Origin: Bradyrhizobium sp. YR681
Lineage (GTDB): Bacteria; Pseudomonadota; Alphaproteobacteria; Rhizobiales; Xanthobacteraceae
Direction of reading: 5' to 3'
DNA length: 32,645 nt
NCBI RefSeq assembly: GCF_000282615.1
Contig: NZ_AKIY01000184.1
Span: 1-32,645 of the forward strand
A program made the position numbers and the translations under genes. How positions within the stretch are numbered: the first letter of the stretch is position 1; every line of letters starts with the position of its first letter. A model generated the notes under the pieces. The model was not told where the DNA came from. It saw nothing but the letters and a program-made list of their open reading frames with translations, and made no database searches. Below are positions 31,148-32,645 of the stretch, piece by piece.

Positions 31148-32645
31148 TCACTCGCGCCTCGGGCTGAACTTCCAGGTGATGGCCACGAGGCTCGCGGTGA
31201 TCAGGCCGCTGATGAGGCCGGCCAGCGGCAGCGCCAGCAACAGCGCCGCGCTGGCGGCCCAGCCGATCGAGGAAAAGGCTTCGGCGAAGGTCGCGAGCCG
31301 CGACGAGGTCTGGCGGCGGCGGAAGTGGCTGCGCCGGGCCTGAACCCGGAACCAGAGCTGGATCGCGGTCGCGGAGGCCGCGCTGATGATGACGGCGCCG
31401 GCGCTGACCGCAGCCTGGTACGGCGATGCGACAGCGAGCGCGGCGATCAGCGGGCAGAAAATGGCCGCAATGGCGATCAGCACGACCTCGATCTTGGCGC
31501 GGATGACGCTGGAGGGCGTCAGCGGTGCGGTCGCGACCAGATCGGGCGCGTCCTCGCCCGAGATCGTCAGCCAGGCGAGGCCGCCGGCGAGCTGTCCCGC
31601 CGCCATGACGATGACGGGCGTGATCAGCGTCAGTGCGGCAGAACTGTCGGCAAAGCTGCGCCAGAGCAGCAGCGCCGGCGGCACCAGATAGAGCAGCTGC
31701 ATCAGGGTCTGCGAGATCAGCCAGGGATCGCGCCAGAGCAGCGAGAATTCCTTGCGCCGCAGCGCCTGCTGTCGCGACCCGCCGCGGAACGGGCGTTCCT
31801 TGGCGCGCTTGCTGCCGGACTTGCCGTAAGCTGCCGCGTCGATCGCGGTGTCGGCAAAGCGGCCCGAGAAGATCGCCATGACGCTGCCGAGCAGCACGAG
31901 CCCGAGCGCCAGAAGCAGGAGCAGCGCCTCGCTGTCGCCCAGAGCGGCCCGCGCCGGCCACCACCAGATGCTGCCGACGTCGGGCGCGTAAGCGGCGAGG
32001 CTCCCCGAGGTCAGGATGGTGAAGCGCGACAGCGTGCCATAGGACATGATCGCCGCGACCTGGAGCGCGATCACGAAGCCCGCGCCGATGATCGCGGCGA
32101 GGATCTGGGCCACGAAGCGCGTGCGCGCCGGGCCGATCAGGCGGAACAGGACGATGGTGACCGCAATCGCGATCGCCGCGGCGGAGAGCCCAATCGCGAT
32201 GACGACGCCGAATGCCGCGAGCCAGCGCGCGCCGCCGCCGAAGACCAGCACGTCGATGAAGGGCGTCGAGAACAGCAGCGCCATCACCGTGACCGTCAGT
32301 GCGATCGCGGCGATGCGCACCGAGAACAGATTGGCCAGCGTCGCGGGCGACGACATGATGAGGTCGAGATCGGCACGGGCGTAAAACACCCGCGTCACCG
32401 ATTCGATCGCCTGCGACAGCATCAGCGTCCAGGCGAGGAAGATCGTCGCCGAGATCACGATCAGCGAGGATTTGTCGAGCGGCAGTTGCAGATCGGCGAA
32501 GCGGCCGATCACCGCCCAGGCCGGCACGTGCAGCAGCGCGGCGAAGACGAGCAGGCCGATCACGGCCGCGCGTGCCCGCCTGCGCCGGCCGCCGGTCATC
32601 ATGGCGAACCATTCGCGCCAGGCGAGCCGCAACTCGTGGCGGGGG
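31148..32645 (-). CDS. Multi-spanning ABC-type permease (5' end outside window)
   Basis: At least 498 residues of a polytopic membrane protein. The frame remains open to the right edge: before the TTG at 32632 it reads PRHE, joining to LRLAWREWFAMM, so the true start lies beyond the window. There are about twelve hydrophobic segments in two halves, with a cytoplasmic loop in the middle rich in basic residues (KSGSKRAKERPFRGG...RRKEFSLLWRDPWL). The RHELRLAWREW start and KEFSLLWRDP loop repeat are typical of large ABC-2-type export permeases. An ATPase gene would be expected upstream, outside the window. The substrate is unknown. Confidence 0.85.
   Translation of the reverse strand, partial: PRHELRLAWREWFAMMTGGRRRRARAAVIGLLVFAALLHVPAWAVIGRFADLQLPLDKSSLIVISATIFLAWTLMLSQAIESVTRVFYARADLDLIMSSPATLANLFSVRIAAIALTVTVMALLFSTPFIDVLVFGGGARWLAAFGVVIAIGLSAAAIAIAVTIVLFRLIGPARTRFVAQILAAIIGAGFVIALQVAAIMSYGTLSRFTILTSGSLAAYAPDVGSIWWWPARAALGDSEALLLLLALGLVLLGSVMAIFSGRFADTAIDAAAYGKSGSKRAKERPFRGGSRQQALRRKEFSLLWRDPWLISQTLMQLLYLVPPALLLWRSFADSSAALTLITPVIVMAAGQLAGGLAWLTISGEDAPDLVATAPLTPSSVIRAKIEVVLIAIAAIFCPLIAALAVASPYQAAVSAGAVIISAASATAIQLWFRVQARRSHFRRRQTSSRLATFAEAFSSIGWAASAALLLALPLAGLISGLITASLVAITWKFSPRRE

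Noticed and set aside
1..32645. CRISPR array, prophage, integrative element or biosynthetic cluster
   Set aside because: No regularly spaced direct repeats, integrases, phage structural genes, transposases or modular synthases were seen; gene content and composition look like stable chromosome.

Overview
The window reads as chromosomal DNA of a Bradyrhizobium-type alphaproteobacterium. It is GC-rich. It encodes a 409-residue 5-aminolevulinate synthase of the C4 pathway and an Irr-like Fur-family protein. It has two perfect FNR/FixK-type palindromes (TTGAT-N4-ATCAA). Its intergenic spaces carry small palindromic repeats of the kind common in Bradyrhizobium chromosomes. No tRNA, rRNA, phage, integrase, transposase or CRISPR array was seen. 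Gene density and codon use look uniform, so this is core or soft-core chromosome, not an island.

Layout. 1-84: first 28 codons of a minus-strand gene that looks like a symporter-domain hybrid histidine kinase. 274-6039: hemA with an upstream FixK-type box, an MBL-fold hydrolase, a methyl-accepting chemotaxis protein and an outer-membrane beta-barrel protein with a clear intrinsic terminator, all minus strand. 6263-9127: small genes around an AEC-family transporter, including an XRE-like regulator, two related small exported proteins on either side of the transporter, an overlapping pair of tiny unknown genes and a possible small-RNA locus. 9141-14424: a peptide-type ABC transporter operon (binding protein, two permeases, fused double ATPase), divergent from a TetR regulator at 14640. 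15560-16823: a DUF3313 lipoprotein and a DUF2147 exported protein. 16827-18700: an unknown 103-residue protein and an Irr paralogue facing away from a shared FixK-type box, then an alpha/beta hydrolase. 18707-23632: two paralogous regulators (winged helix + TolB-like + TPR) enclosing an MddA-type methanethiol S-methyltransferase and a GFA-family zinc protein. 24082-28201: a fumarase/aspartase-superfamily lyase, an M29 aminopeptidase, a possible SUKH-like protein and a cupin. 28285-32645: an amidohydrolase, a DUF1579-like protein, an exported MBL-fold protein and a multi-spanning permease cut by the window edge.

How the genes work together. The clearest theme is oxygen and heme/iron control: hemA and the Irr-like gene lie about 16 kb apart, each beside a perfect FixK-type box. 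A second, more speculative theme is a volatile-thiol/C1 patch (mddA plus GFA) between two copies of an unusual regulator. The ABC operon is self-contained, but a MITE-like element sits between its binding-protein and permease genes.

I found no obviously new multi-gene system. The best leads are the Irr paralogue without the N-terminal heme motif, the shared FixK box over an unknown 103-residue protein, the duplicated regulator around mddA, the two related exported proteins flanking the AEC transporter, the small-RNA-like locus near 8.6 kb, and the short inverted-repeat elements.
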